DNA from: Cryptomeria japonica
Lineage: Eukaryota; Streptophyta; Pinopsida; Cupressales; Cupressaceae
DNA: 64,000 nt
Assembly: GCF_030272615.1 (NCBI RefSeq)
Contig: NC_081410.1
Location: 510,629,442-510,693,441, forward strand
Direction: 5' to 3'
Position 1 is the first letter of the stretch; every line of letters begins with the position of its first letter. The translations under genes and the position numbers were made by a program. The notes under the pieces are model-generated. The model was not told the DNA's origin. It searched no databases and saw only the letters and a list, made by a program, of their open reading frames with translations. Below are positions 34,759 to 45,811 of the stretch, one piece after another.

Positions 34759-34931
34759 GCAGGATGTTTGAGACTAGTTTCAGATCTCTAGGAGTTATAA
34801 TGCAAATTCTAGGTTTTCGAAGATTTATAAATTTTCAAACTTAGTCAAATTTCAGTAATCAGCAAGCTCCTATCAGCATTCTATAGCTCTCTCTATCTCA
34901 CTCTCTATATCTCCCTCAAACTCTAGACCTG

Positions 34932-35422
34932 TCTCTCTCCCTATCACTCTTCCTCTATCCCCTCTCTCTTCCCTCTTCCCCAAGATCTAGACCTATCTCT
35001 TTACATCTATCTCTCTCTCTCTCTCTCACCTCTAGACCCCCACGAGGGGTACTACCCCCAAACCCCCATCAAACTATAAGTCTAAGCAAGTAAACCTATC
35101 TCTCTCTCCCTATCACTCTTCCTCTATCCCCTCTCTCTTCCCTCTTCCCCAAGATCTAGACCTATCTCTTTACATCTCTCTCTCTCTCTCACCTCTAGAC
35201 CCCCACGAGGGGTACTACCCCCAAACCCCCATCAAACTATAAGTCTAAGCAAGTAAACCTATCTCTCTCTCCCTATCACTCTTCCTCTATCCCCTCTCTC
35301 TTCCCTCTTCCCCAAGATCTAGACCTATCTCTTTACATCTCTCTCTCTCTCTCTCACCTCTAGACCCCCACGAGGGGTACTACCCCCAAACCCCCATCAA
35401 ACTATAAGTCTAAGCAAGTAAT
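34932..35422 (+). repeat. Three tandem copies of a 163-169 bp CT-rich unit
   Basis: The units start near 34932, 35101 and 35264. Each opens TCTCTCTCCCTATCACTCTT and later contains CCCCCACGAGGGGTACTACC. The copies differ mainly in the length of a CT run, so they expanded recently. Confidence 0.9.
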
Positions 35423-36039
35423 AGGCCAATGATGAATCATGATCATAAAAATCTACATAATACATATCCCTTTTTGCAAATATCTGCATATTTATAGTCA
35501 AAGCCACAATCAAGACCCCCCGCAAGGGGCACTGCCCCTTGACCCCAAACCTCCACCCACCGTTCTTATTGTTTATGAATCATTTCAATGTTTTTAATAT
35601 TTAAAACTCTGAACTTCACTTGGTATGCCAAAGTTTCATTTGCATTTCTTATACTTATTCTTGGATTGCTCTTTGCTCCCAAAGTTCCAAAACTCTGCCC
35701 AACATTGTTAATGTTCAAATTTCAAATTTTCAATGCAATCATTTTCATGTTTTTAATGTTTATTAGCATAAACTTTACAAAGTGTGGCAAAGTTTCATTT
35801 ACAGTTATTATAAATATTCCTTACACATATTTTTGTAACTAGTTTTTCAAGTACTAAATGTATTTGCGCCACCCAGTCAACGCTATCCCCAAACTGAGGC
35901 CCTTGGTCACCGAAACCCATCCGTCCCCACATCCCCCTGTTGGGAAACTCCATGGAACATTGGTATTTAACTAGTTTTGGCACCTAGCTTCAACCATGCA
36001 GGATAACAATAAAATTTGTGCATGGCTTCTGTTGAGACA

Positions 36040-36111
36040 TGGACCAGCTAGGACTCGAACCTAGGACCTTCCATACGCTGCTGGAGTGCTCTACCACTGA
36101 GCTACTGGCCC
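36040..36111 (-). ncRNA. tRNA-like sequence within TRIM LTR
   Basis: The acceptor arms GGGCCAG/CTGGTCC pair over 7 bp with one G-U. The A box is TAGCTCAGTGG, the B box GGTTCGAGTCC, and the T arm CTAGG/CCTAG is intact. The anticodon arm is imperfect with an 8-base loop, so it is not expected to be a working tRNA. Confidence 0.75.
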
Positions 36112-36340
36112 CTCTTGGACCAGTCCATCGTCGGTCCGGGTGTGGCTTATTTCCAACACCAACACCCCCCCTTAAGCCACACCTCTCGTGTGCTTGGGGC
36201 TCCTAGCCTGGACCTGGCTCTGATACCATGTTGAGACATGGACAAGCTAGGACTCCAAGCACATAAGAGGTGTGGCTTAAGGGGGGGTGTTGGTGTTGGA
36301 AATAAGCCACACCCGGACCGACGATGGACTGGTCCAAGAG

Positions 36341-36412
36341 GGGCCAGTAACTCAGTGGTAGAGCACTCCAGCGGCGTATGGAAGGTCCTAGGTTCGAGTC
36401 CTAGCTGGTCCA
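36341..36412 (+). ncRNA. tRNA-like sequence within TRIM LTR
   Basis: This has the same cloverleaf as the inverted partner, with TAACTCAGTGG in the A box (one change) and an intact B box, GGTTCGAGTCC. Confidence 0.75.
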
Positions 36413-36427
36413 TGTCTCAACAGCTTC

Positions 36428-38139
36428 TGCTGTTCACTGAGACAAAAACACCAATGACTTGTGGAAGAGGTAGACAAAACCCTACCTTTTTTATTTGTGA
36501 GCGATTTCCTTAGGTCTTAGGGAGTTGCATGCTCTGAAATACTGTTTGTCTTGTAGGGTGAATTTGTAAATTGTTTACTGGGTGCCATACCTGAAACACA
36601 AAGTTACACATCCAGTCTATGTATAAGTATCGGCCATAGCAGGCCATGGATTGATGATTTGATGAAGCTTAAGTGTGGCGGATTCATCTCAAGCCACCCA
36701 GCGCCCAACAACAGTGTGATCTGGAGGCAAAATAGGTGAATCAGAGTGCTTGATCTGCCGCAGTATTCCAACTCCAACAACACCTACTGCAGAGGGTGTG
36801 AAGTCAACTTGGGGGCAATCCAATGGTCTAATCCAGTAGCCAGCACCAGGAGAGTCTATAGAAAAACCCTGAGGGTAACTTTGGAGGATATTTCCAAGTG
36901 TTCAAATCTGCCTACAACAAAGGCAAGATTATATTTATTGCAAATTAGATGTCACACATTTTGTAACAATCTTTATACGAACTGTTTACTGCTGGTAGCA
37001 TATTTCTTTAATTTCCTGGTGTTCTATCTGCTCCAGCTTGCATGATCTGAGATTCACAGACCTGTTGGTTTTTTGCATTTGTGGAATAGTTAATTCAATC
37101 TGATCTAATTATTCAATCACTTTGGAGTAGGGTTAACGTTTTTCAATATTTGTGGATGATTTACTTGCTCAGACTGCATTTAGTTTCAAAGACCCTAGAT
37201 TTAAAACTATAGTTGGATTAATTTTTAATCATAAACCCCAAATCTGGGTTTAGGGCATAGTGGAGTATAACAAACTGGGGGAATGCTTTGTTTGATAAGG
37301 AGGCTGACACTTCCTTGGCTGATTGTGCTACCTCTGCTTATCTCTCCTGGATGAGAGGTTTACTTGAATAACATGCTGATTTACTGTTTAATTCATCTAC
37401 AAGAATACTAAAGGCTAATTGGCTCTCATTGTTCTGCTGTATATATTCATTTTTCAGGTACTTTGTCCTAGCTTACAGTCCTACATGAATACTGTTATAA
37501 AATATTGTAATCTATAAGTTTATTCTGAAGCTGCCTACTTGGGGCCTGTTTATTCTTGATTCTGACTCCCTGTGTGAGACTTGGACTGTCTTTACATGGT
37601 TTCTGACTCTTTGAGGACTTGCATGTTGGGCATATATATTATGCAATTTTGGTTCATTTTCAGCAATGTGAAACTAAAATTAAAAATTAAAATTCATCTA
37701 AATCCAACTCTATATATTTGGACAAACGAGCAAGTCAGGAAAGCATAAGTAATAATAGATAAATAAGATCTATATTTTCCATTTCAGCCTACATTGTACT
37801 TAGCTTTAATCTCACATATTAAGTTGCTAAAGAATATGTTTCAATATATTCCTCCTAAATTGTGGGGTGTTCTGTCAGATGAAAGGCAAAATACAATGAG
37901 CAACAAATTTTAAAATGGATTATGACTTTTGAAATGGGAAAATCAGGAGCAGAAAAGAAACTCCACACAATCCAGCATCTCATTGTCATTTCTTCATGCA
38001 GTAGCCACATCCAATTTTAAAACTGAGAATCGAATTTATGCAACTCCTTTTTAAGAAAAGAACAAATATGCCTCTAGGCTCTAATGTGAGATGCTAGTTA
38101 AAAGTACAAGCTTATTTACCAATCTACAGCATTACTTAC
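36428..38139. other. URB1 intron sequence, nothing recognised
   Basis: There are no convincing frames, repeats or terminal signatures in this 1.7 kb. Confidence 0.5.
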
Positions 38140-41100
38140 AAGAGTTATATTCTTGAAGCTCCTCTCTGCAAATTCGGATAGATCTAAGGGTCCATCCCAT
38201 GCACTTCGGTTAAATGGAAAGTACAGGATAGTTTCACCACAAACCTTTGGGTCTATTAAAAGATTATCCCTAAAGCCGCTCTTGCGTTCTTCTGCCGTTT
38301 TCAATGCAGCTTCACCCCAAAGGTAATCCATTTCAGACAAGCCACAGAAATTTTTCAAATTGAAACATTCAATTTCATGCAAAAGGCTGTAAATTTCCAG
38401 GTCACAGTCACTTATTGTAGCACCATAACCTGCTAATAACAAAGAAACTAATTTTTTTGCATTCATAAATGTTTCCCCTGATCCACTCAAAGAACCAAGC
38501 TGAACCCTGAGAAGATACAACATCCTCAACAGCTTAACAATTTCTAACTTCTTCTTCTCTTCAAAATATAAGTCTTCTCCGTTACTAGTTGATATTTTTA
38601 TTGTTCCCCTACTGGGAACACTGGGATAAATGGTCATATTCTCACTGTTAAGAGCCCCATGTTGGCCCGGACTTGAAAATGCAAGCAAGTTTAATATACC
38701 AGTTAAAGACCTGAACATTGTTCCTTTATCTGACTGACCATGAGATTGTGAAGATTCAAAGCTTGTTGAAAGCATGGTGGGTATAAACTGAGAATGTGCC
38801 ATAAGAAATGTTAAGGCATCTTCTACAAATTGAACAACAATATCAGAGTCGTGTCCCTTTACTGATAGAAGAAGAAAAAGACAACGTAATGTGTTCAATG
38901 CCATGCAATTCTCAAACCTATGGAGAAAAATCAATTTAGTGAAAGCTTTCAGCGAAGGAAGATACTGAATTTTAACAGATTGAATGCCTATTTCTTTGGA
39001 CACATCAACCAAGTTATTTAGTATTGTCTTCTCCACAAAGTTCAACAAGTTGGCTCGGTTCCTGCTTTCCATAACACCAAATGTTTGAGACTGGATGGAA
39101 GAAAGTTGAAAGATTGCATTTAGAGAGCCAATCAAACAGTTGATAAACCTGGCATACTCAGATGTTTCCATTTTCCACTCAAGAATATCAGACTCTGTCA
39201 TTTTACCTGGACCACATTTGGATACACCATTTTGTGGCTGTTCTTCAGAATTCCTTTCTGGATGCACATTCAAACAAGCAGATTTTGGGAACAATAACCA
39301 CCTTGCCAAGCTGACTTTAGCAATTACTCTGTTCGCTACATTTAACATCTCTTTGAAAGAAAAAGCATTTACATCATTGTTAAAGCAATCCAGAAGACAA
39401 CGGATATTTGAAACAATGCAAGTAAAAAGTTTCCTCCTTTTCTTGCGTAATTTTTCTAAACTAGGAAAAGCCTTCAACATTTGGATTGCTTGCCCAAGCA
39501 AAGTGCCTTGGAAATAACAGATAAAATCTTCCGTTATCATATATCTCTCTTCATCATACTCTAAAATGTCAAATTCTTTAGAGCATGTATACTTATCCCA
39601 CTTCATGAATACTTTCCAGAGAATATCAAAATAATTAACTGTGATCATCTTCGATGACTGTAAAAATGAAGCTCCTGTTCTCCTTGAATTTGAAGAAATG
39701 TACCTTAGTGTAACAGGCAGAAGTACAAGAAGATCATTTTCTGATAATTTAAAATCAGTGTTTTCTTCCAGATATTTCTCATCAATTATAAGGTCATTCT
39801 TTACGTGGATTAAATGTATAGCTGGACAATCAATAGTCATATTGGCCCCAATCAGTTCACCATAAATAGTCAAATGCAGATTACTTATCTGTGTCAAAAG
39901 AAGTAATATCTCTGCTTTCACCCGGTTTGTATTATATATGCAATATTTGACCAATTCTGTAGGTGTAAAGACACTCAGGTGGGCCAGAAATATTCCGATT
40001 GGTAAAATGCAGGGGGGGATAACTGCTCCCATTTCTACATGCAATGCTTTCATAGCTGCAAGCAGACAAAGTTCTGAAGTTTTGGAATTCTGTTTGATGG
40101 CTACTTCAATAATTTTTACATACACTTCTCGAACTAAATTTGCATCAAGATTTTGACCATCCAAATCCCAAAAGAACTTCTGAATGCAAGCATCTCCCTT
40201 AGCCTGATTCAAATAAGCATGGAACATTTCAAAAGCTACAGTCCCAAAATACAGTCCAATATCCAAATAAGAAATATTTGGGCGTGGAACAGAGGTTGCA
40301 TTTTCCATATGCTCATAGATGTCATTAGAAAACATCCAATGCACTAATTCAAGTAAACTGAAAGGGGATACAAATGGACTTAAAACAGAAAGCACATAGA
40401 ATGAAGGTAACGGAGATATTTCATAAGAAATTCCTTTCATACTTTTAGCGATTTCAATTTTAAAAACTGCAAATGACTGCAAAATTAGAGGTTTGGAAGA
40501 CGCTACAATAGCTTTGCAAAAGGAGTCCCACTGATTTAAAGCTTGACCTCGATTGATTTTACACTGAGAAGATACAAACTCCATCAGGGTCATCAATATA
40601 TTGAGTATGCCATTATCAATTACATGAACATTCTCCTGACATAGACCCAAAAATATCTTCCAACTTGTCTGATCAGTTTTTCTCTGCCATTGATTGCAAT
40701 GCAATTTCACATGCTCTGTATCACAATTTTCTAAGCCTTGAGTATTCTTTGAAACAGAATGGCACATCCATTTATGCATAAACATGTTTATTACAGGATG
40801 ATCTAGAACTGTATGAATTATTTCTTCAATAGAGATCGTATCCAAACCAACATCAAGTCTATCTGTGCAATGATCACTCCAGAACCCCTCTATAGTATGA
40901 ATTAGAAGATTCCTTAAGAGACAAAAGCAAGTTTCTAGTTGCACTTTTGAGTCTGCCCCTTCACTCCATGATGATTCTATCTGTAGAATCCAATGCAAAA
41001 TCAACTGTAGCATGTTAATATAATCGCAAGAAACTTCAGATAATTTTGCCTCCAGAATGGCTTTCATGGGCATGCAGCTCAAAAGCCTTGATTGATAACT

Positions 41101-41820
41101 ATTTGCACTTAACATAAACAAAGCAGAAAACGGTATAGATTTGATAAACGAAGCAAAAGCAACAGTAGCTGGATCGTTAGAACATGCATCACCCATGGAA
41201 ACAGACAGCAACTGCTTCTCTGTACTTTCATGTATCATTTGGTAAAATTCGAAACCATCATTCACAGAAAAATCTTGCTTATCAACTTGTTGTACTTGAA
41301 GATTAATATTATATCTATTTGTCAGAAAAAAATTTCCAGCAAGCTTCAGACCCAATGAGAAATAATCATCCCAGGCCTCAGCAATTCTACCAAAAAGATC
41401 TCTGTGTGCACATAACAAAGCCAGCAAGACATAATAATCCTTTCCAAAAACTTTATGGCAGAATGTAACAAGGGAAGGAAAGTTTTCCACTATTTCCTCT
41501 GGCATTGCAGATACTATGGAGGATGCAAATGCAGTTGCTGCACCAAATACGAACTCAAAATCTGTATTTTCTACAAGTGACAGCACTTGGGAAAGAGATT
41601 GTTGAATAGTAGGATTGCCTTTGCTCCAGAAGTGGTTAATTGATTCCAAGCTGAATCTCATTTTCTCTTCGGATGATATACCTTGGGCAAAAAGAAGCAA
41701 ACTTCTCAATGGACTCCATTCACAAAGAAAATCTTCTGAACCATGATCAGATTCATATAATTGATTGACTTTCCCAAGCAAAGTAGTCACAATTGTGAAA
41801 GATAATGGCCTTGAATTAGC
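38140..41820 (-). CDS. URB1: URB1 large exon (1,227 codons)
   Basis: This exon has 3,681 nt, phase 0 to 0. The acceptor is CTTGACAG before 41820 and the donor is CTT/GTAAGT after 38140. The open frame runs 22 bases past the donor to a stop, which I take as intron readthrough. It encodes helical, HEAT-like sequence from the middle of URB1 into the start of its C-terminal domain. Landmarks are FPSLVTFCHKVFGKDYYVLL, VKIKYLPSLKAF-type text (VKIQYLPSLKAFTKLIFLHR) and SDCDLEIYSLLHEIE followed by MDYLWGEAAL near the end. 'LLHEIE...DYLWG' before 'YFPFNR' is characteristic of plant URB1. No frameshift or stop lies inside. Confidence 0.93.
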
Positions 41821-41902
41821 CTGTCAAGGATATACCACTAGTCAACATAAGCATCTAACTTTGAACTTAGAATAAACTGTATGAATAAGAGCAGATACAC
41901 AC
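41821..41902 (-). other. Short 82-bp URB1 intron
   Basis: This is a GT-AG intron of a size normal for plants. It contrasts with the 3-14 kb introns elsewhere in this gene. Confidence 0.85.
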
Positions 41903-42057
41903 CTGAACCTGCAAAAGAAAGTTCATCACACTGGCCACATAGAAAGAAATCATTGTCCGGTGGGCAAGCTTCTGGCTTTTGGAACTTGACTCAACAACTC
42001 GAAGGCACTTTTGCAAGACACAGATCACAAGAGGACTAAAACGTGGAGGTGCAAGAT
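41903..42057 (-). CDS. URB1: URB1 exon
   Basis: This exon has 155 nt, phase 1 to 0. The acceptor is AATTATGCAG before 42057 and the donor is CAG/GTGTGT after 41903. It completes a split GAT codon with the exon above and reads DLAPPRFSPLVICVLQKCLR, then ends in MISFYVASVMNFLLQVQ. The 'F-SPL-V-C-LQKC-R' block followed by a 'MIS-Y-x-x-x-x-x-x-LLQ' block is conserved in plant URB1. Confidence 0.92.
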
Positions 42058-45002
42058 CTGCATAATTTTTAATGAAAAGTCATAAAATCAAAAATAAAAG
42101 AGTAAATGAACAGACTAATAAGGTTATTATACAGGCCTAACTCATAGTTTTCACTTTTCAGAATGAAAAACTGATTGGTGCTTAACATTCATTTTCCATA
42201 ATTCATTGTGCATCTGCAACTACACATCAAAGGATAAGGAAACCATTTAATGTTTGGAACTATACTGTTACTTTCTTCAAGTCAAAGGGATAGAGTCACT
42301 TAATAGAAACATTACTGTTACTTTCTTCGAGTCAAAAGGATAAAGTCACTTAATAGAAACATTTAATCTTTGAATAAAAATATAATAAATGCTACAGTAG
42401 AACCCAAGAAAGAGAAGTCATTCTATGATTCTAGATATTTTCTAATAACAGAAACAAACAAACATGAAATGAGAGGTAAGGGGCATAAAACAGTCAAAAA
42501 GATGCTTCTCATTAGAAACGTGGACACAAAAAATCCACCCTGATGAAAAAAGATTTGATAAAACCACAAGAGACGTCATTACTTAATCTTCAACTCTAGT
42601 AACTCAGAAGAGTAAGAACCTTCAATATAGGAATTTGAAAAGAGTGATCTTATTAAAATTACACATGGACTAACAACATGGAACATGATTTTCAAGACCC
42701 CAAAACATTTAATAATGAAAAACAAAATTCACATGCAAAGAAGAAGGTTATGATCAAACTTGTAAGCACTCTTTAGAAATCAAATACAACTGAAAATAAA
42801 GTATGACAGTTGAATAAGGAGTCTACAAAAGTTGCAAATGGTTATATGATGGTTAATACATCTTGGGATAAGATGTCACTGAAATAAGCTCCTAATCCTA
42901 AAGAAAAGAGAGAAAATAGAGTTCAATTTTGAAAGTGAAATAAATGCAAGTTATAGTATAGATGGTTTCCAAATTGCCAATTGCAGCAGGTGGTAGTTAC
43001 AAATGTATCTTGGAGATTAGGGAACTGCTGTGATAGTTGCAGATGTGTCACAGTGGTTGTGGAATCACAAGGATGGTTTCACTTATAGGTGATGATTCTG
43101 CATTATCTCATCTGGCAATTTTGCCAAAAAACCATGAATGATCAAGGGATAGCTTCAAAAAAATGTATCTTTGGCTTCATTGGCTTTTGAACTTCTGTTT
43201 CGAGCATAACTTGTGGTAATTTATAAATACACCTGCAAAGCTCATTGCAAAGCAATCAGGTTGAAGCTAATTGAGTGCAATAAGCTAGTTCTTCTTGGTA
43301 AATGTAGTAAAGCGATGTGTTTTTTAGCAAGTTGCAGGGCAATGCGTCTGGATATTGTAGTTTTGGTCATGAATGTTCTTGAAGGGCCTCAAGAAGGCAG
43401 TAAGCTCATAATTACAGCATAAATAGTCGTTGGAGAAGAAAAGTTACCTTAGCCTTGAGGAGTTTTTTCCCATGTTAGGTTCTCCAGGGTAACATGTTCG
43501 TGCTCAATTTTTTGTTACGTTTCAGTTCTTTTGAATGGTACCCCATCAATAATTGTTGTCAGTGTGTTCTAGGCAAACAGAGAAAATACAGCAACCTTAT
43601 TTACCAAGTTGTAAATGTTGGTAAATTAGCTATGGACCATTGAGTCAGAAAAATATAAGAAGGCAAATTTTGAATTGAGATACCCGGATCTTACAAACCT
43701 TTTCTATTTGTTATGTTATTGGCTACTTGATTTCAAGTAGTGTGCTTTAATAAATAACCTACTACTAAGGGATACCTACATAAAGTGGCTTATCATGCTT
43801 TGTAAGATACTCATCCAAAGCACAAAAGAGTCAAGTTTGTCTTATTTCTAAAGTAAGGGTTTGAACTATTAATTCACTTGTCCATTCATACAGTTTTTGG
43901 TTCATTAGTAGCAAATTCAATAAATTAAGAAATGCAGAAGTGGGAAAGTTTGTTACATAGTATAGCAATAGACGAAATTTGGAGAGTACTCATTATAGAT
44001 ACAACAATGGTTCCCAAGTGCAAATCCCTAAGGCTTAGATTAATGGCATATAGCCTTCCTAAACTAACAACATCCAGTTTAGGCAATCACAAGCAAATCT
44101 GATAGATTTCAAGAATTTAAATATCAGATTAGATTCTTCATGAGGAACCAAGTGCCACTATTTATAGAATACATTCCAGTCTGTGACTTCTCATTATATA
44201 TACAACAATGATTCCCAAGTGCAAATCCCTGAAGCTTAGATTAATGGCATATACCCTTCATAAACTAACAAGCCCCAATTTAGGTAATCACAAGAAAATT
44301 TAATAGATTAAAAGGGTTTAAAGATCAGATTAGATACATCATGAGGAGCCAAGTGCCACTATTTATAGAGCACATTCCAGTCTCTGAAAAACTGAAAACT
44401 CTAGCAGGTATCATTTGTTTCATGCAAAGACATGTCTCATTTGATTGCCAGGTATCATTTGTACTTCTTAATCAGTTTAATTTAATTTAATTTAACATAA
44501 GAGGGTAAATTAAATTTAGATACCCAGATCTTCTAAATAATTTCATAAAACAACTGCATTCTTGCATTCAAACGAGAGAAAATATGAACAAATTTTATTT
44601 CTTCATAAAAAAGAAGAACAAGAATCAGGATTGACTTAAATTATCAGCAAATTCCAGGGGGCCTATTGCTGATCTAAAATCAGAAAATCCATCCCCAAAA
44701 TTTTGGTACCATGACCAGATCCATTATGATATGGGCCCACCTAAAACATGTATTGCTAAGGAGGCATACTGGATAGCTTCATATGAAATTCCTGGCTAAA
44801 ATAAATTGCACAGGCCTATGCTAAAACAAGAAGCGTGACTTAAGTTATCAAAAGACCTAACATGCAATAAGAACAGAGGTGAGATTACTATCTATGCATA
44901 TCTAGCCATTTTATGATTGTGAAAGTACACATTGTTAACATTACGGAAGTCCAGAAATTGCATTCAGAAAGAAATAAAGACTAGAAGCACCAATCTGCAT
45001 AC
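42058..45002 (-). other. URB1 intron with a 200-bp tandem duplication
   Basis: This is a 2.9 kb intron. The segments 43991-44192 and 44193-44386 are diverged tandem copies (shared phrases GCTTAGATTAATGGCATAT and CCAAGTGCCACTATTTATAG). Two similar 50-bp phrases around TTACTGTTACTTTCTTC lie at about 42262-42362. No gene or transposon end was recognised. Confidence 0.7.
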
Positions 45003-45540
45003 CTTCCCTTGAACTAAGAGTAGAGAGAAGGCAATGTTGTTCGTCCAGATACTTGAATAAATTCTTGCCAACTGTAGATACAGCATCACATAAGAATTCC
45101 ACCACTGTGGAGGCTAAACCCCCAGACATATCACTGATTTTGCATTCATGCATTTGTATTTCTTGGCTTTTCTTGATGACCACCTCTGCAGAGTTCTGAA
45201 CGGACAAGAAGGAAAACCAAACTTCGATTTCTCCTTTGTTTCTCTCAAAGGCACAGGTGCTTAACATTGCTCTATATGCCAACAGGTGGGCATACCTTCT
45301 CACATCTTTTGCTGGAGAATACAACATCAACTTCAGTAATGGCCGCAAATATTTATATAGCTGTCCTGTGATGGGCCTATGGCTTTCAAATCCTGAGGAG
45401 GGAAGATTTAGCCCTCCTGTAGCTTCTACTAGCAGAGATAAAATAGCCTGTTGATGGGAAGTGGATAAGTGCAAAGGTTCTTCTGGGAGAAGTTTGAAGG
45501 CGTCAAAAGAACACTCACTTGTTGAAATGGATAATGTCCT
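45003..45540 (-). CDS. URB1: URB1 exon
   Basis: This exon has 538 nt, phase 0 to 1. The acceptor is CTTTTTGTAG before 45540 and the donor is GAAG/GTATGC after 45003. The protein includes LSTSHQQAILSLLVEATGGL, GQLYKYLRPLLKLMLYSPAK, LAYRAMLSTCAFERNKGEIE, VEFLCDAVSTVGKNLFKYLD. 'YK-x-L-x-P-LL-L-L-YSP', 'M-STCAF-RN--EI--WF-FL' and 'FLCDA-ST-G-NLFKY' are URB1 landmarks in the same order. The open frame continues past the donor into the intron. Confidence 0.94.
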
Positions 45541-45755
45541 CTACAAAAAGCAAGAATATAAACAAACTGATCAGCCCTTCAAGATCATCTAAAATCCAAT
45601 ATCCACTAGGCCCAAAGAATGAACTAATTTCAAGAATTTAAAGAACCTCCAATTATGACATGACAAAGAACACTCAATAAAGAAAATGGTGTAGCTATCA
45701 CAATTAAAAGAAAACTCAACTCAGAGAAATACATATAAAAGCTTCCTTCATGCAC

Positions 45756-45811
45756 CTTGCCACTCAAAATTAAACTGTCATTAAAATACAACTGTACGAA
45801 ATTTTTCAAAT
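45756..45811 (-). CDS. URB1: URB1 short exon (first exon seen), tentative
   Basis: This exon has 56 nt, phase 1 to 0. A T-run precedes the acceptor GATGAAG before 45811, and the donor is AAG/GTGCAT after 45756. It reads LKNFVQLYFNDSLILSGK, and the phases fit the next exon exactly. It is small, and support comes from splice signals, phase and position rather than strong motif identity. Further upstream exons were not found up to 64000. Confidence 0.65.

Larger units (their letters stand above)
34384..35962. mobile_element. hAT-like non-autonomous element, GGGGACG-type ends, 8-bp TSD
   Basis: The left end is CAATGTTTCACGGGGACGC. The right end, read inverted, is CAATGTTCCATGG. An exact 8-bp duplication, GTATTTAA, flanks it (34376-34383 and 35963-35970). 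Inside are a long hairpin (34652-34758), three tandem copies of a roughly 165-bp CT-rich unit (34932-35422), and the palindrome GCAAGGGGCACTGCCCCTTG (35522-35541). No transposase is seen. The C-x-ATGTT tip and GGGGACG repeats link it to the element at 55486-55866. Confidence 0.87.
36030..36422. mobile_element. Palindromic TRIM: two tRNA-bearing LTRs in inverted orientation
   Basis: A 135-bp LTR in minus orientation (36030-36164) is followed by a polypurine tract (36165-36171), an internal stretch and a primer site (36216-36228, minus). Next come only about 27 bp of a second minus-orientation LTR from 36229. The orientation then flips: a short internal piece, a polypurine tract (36281-36287) and a plus-orientation LTR (36288-36422). 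The whole is flanked by an exact 5-bp duplication, GCTTC (36025-36029 and 36423-36427), so it entered as one molecule. Each complete LTR holds a tRNA-like cloverleaf (36040-36111 minus; 36341-36412 plus). Confidence 0.88.
16324..45811 (-). other. URB1: URB1-like gene, partial, seven exons visible
   Basis: The exons in transcript order are 45811-45756, 45540-45003, 42057-41903, 41820-38140, 30746-30522, 16820-16617 and 16527-16324. The total is 5,063 nt, about 1,687 codons. Plant URB1 proteins are roughly 2,500 residues, so the N-terminal third and the extreme C-terminus are missing from view. URB1/Npa1 acts in the nucleolus in early assembly of the 60S ribosomal subunit. All introns are GT-AG and the phases are consistent (1-0, 0-1, 1-0, then 0-0 throughout). 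No internal stops occur, so the gene looks intact. Two introns exceed 7 kb and are loaded with transposons. The assignment rests on the ordered conserved motifs described under the exons. Confidence 0.88.

Noticed and set aside
38116-38139. Stop codon at 38116 as the end of the URB1 gene
   Set aside because: A strong donor CTT/GTAAGT precedes it, and the next conserved URB1 blocks are found in correct order and phase at 30746 and beyond.
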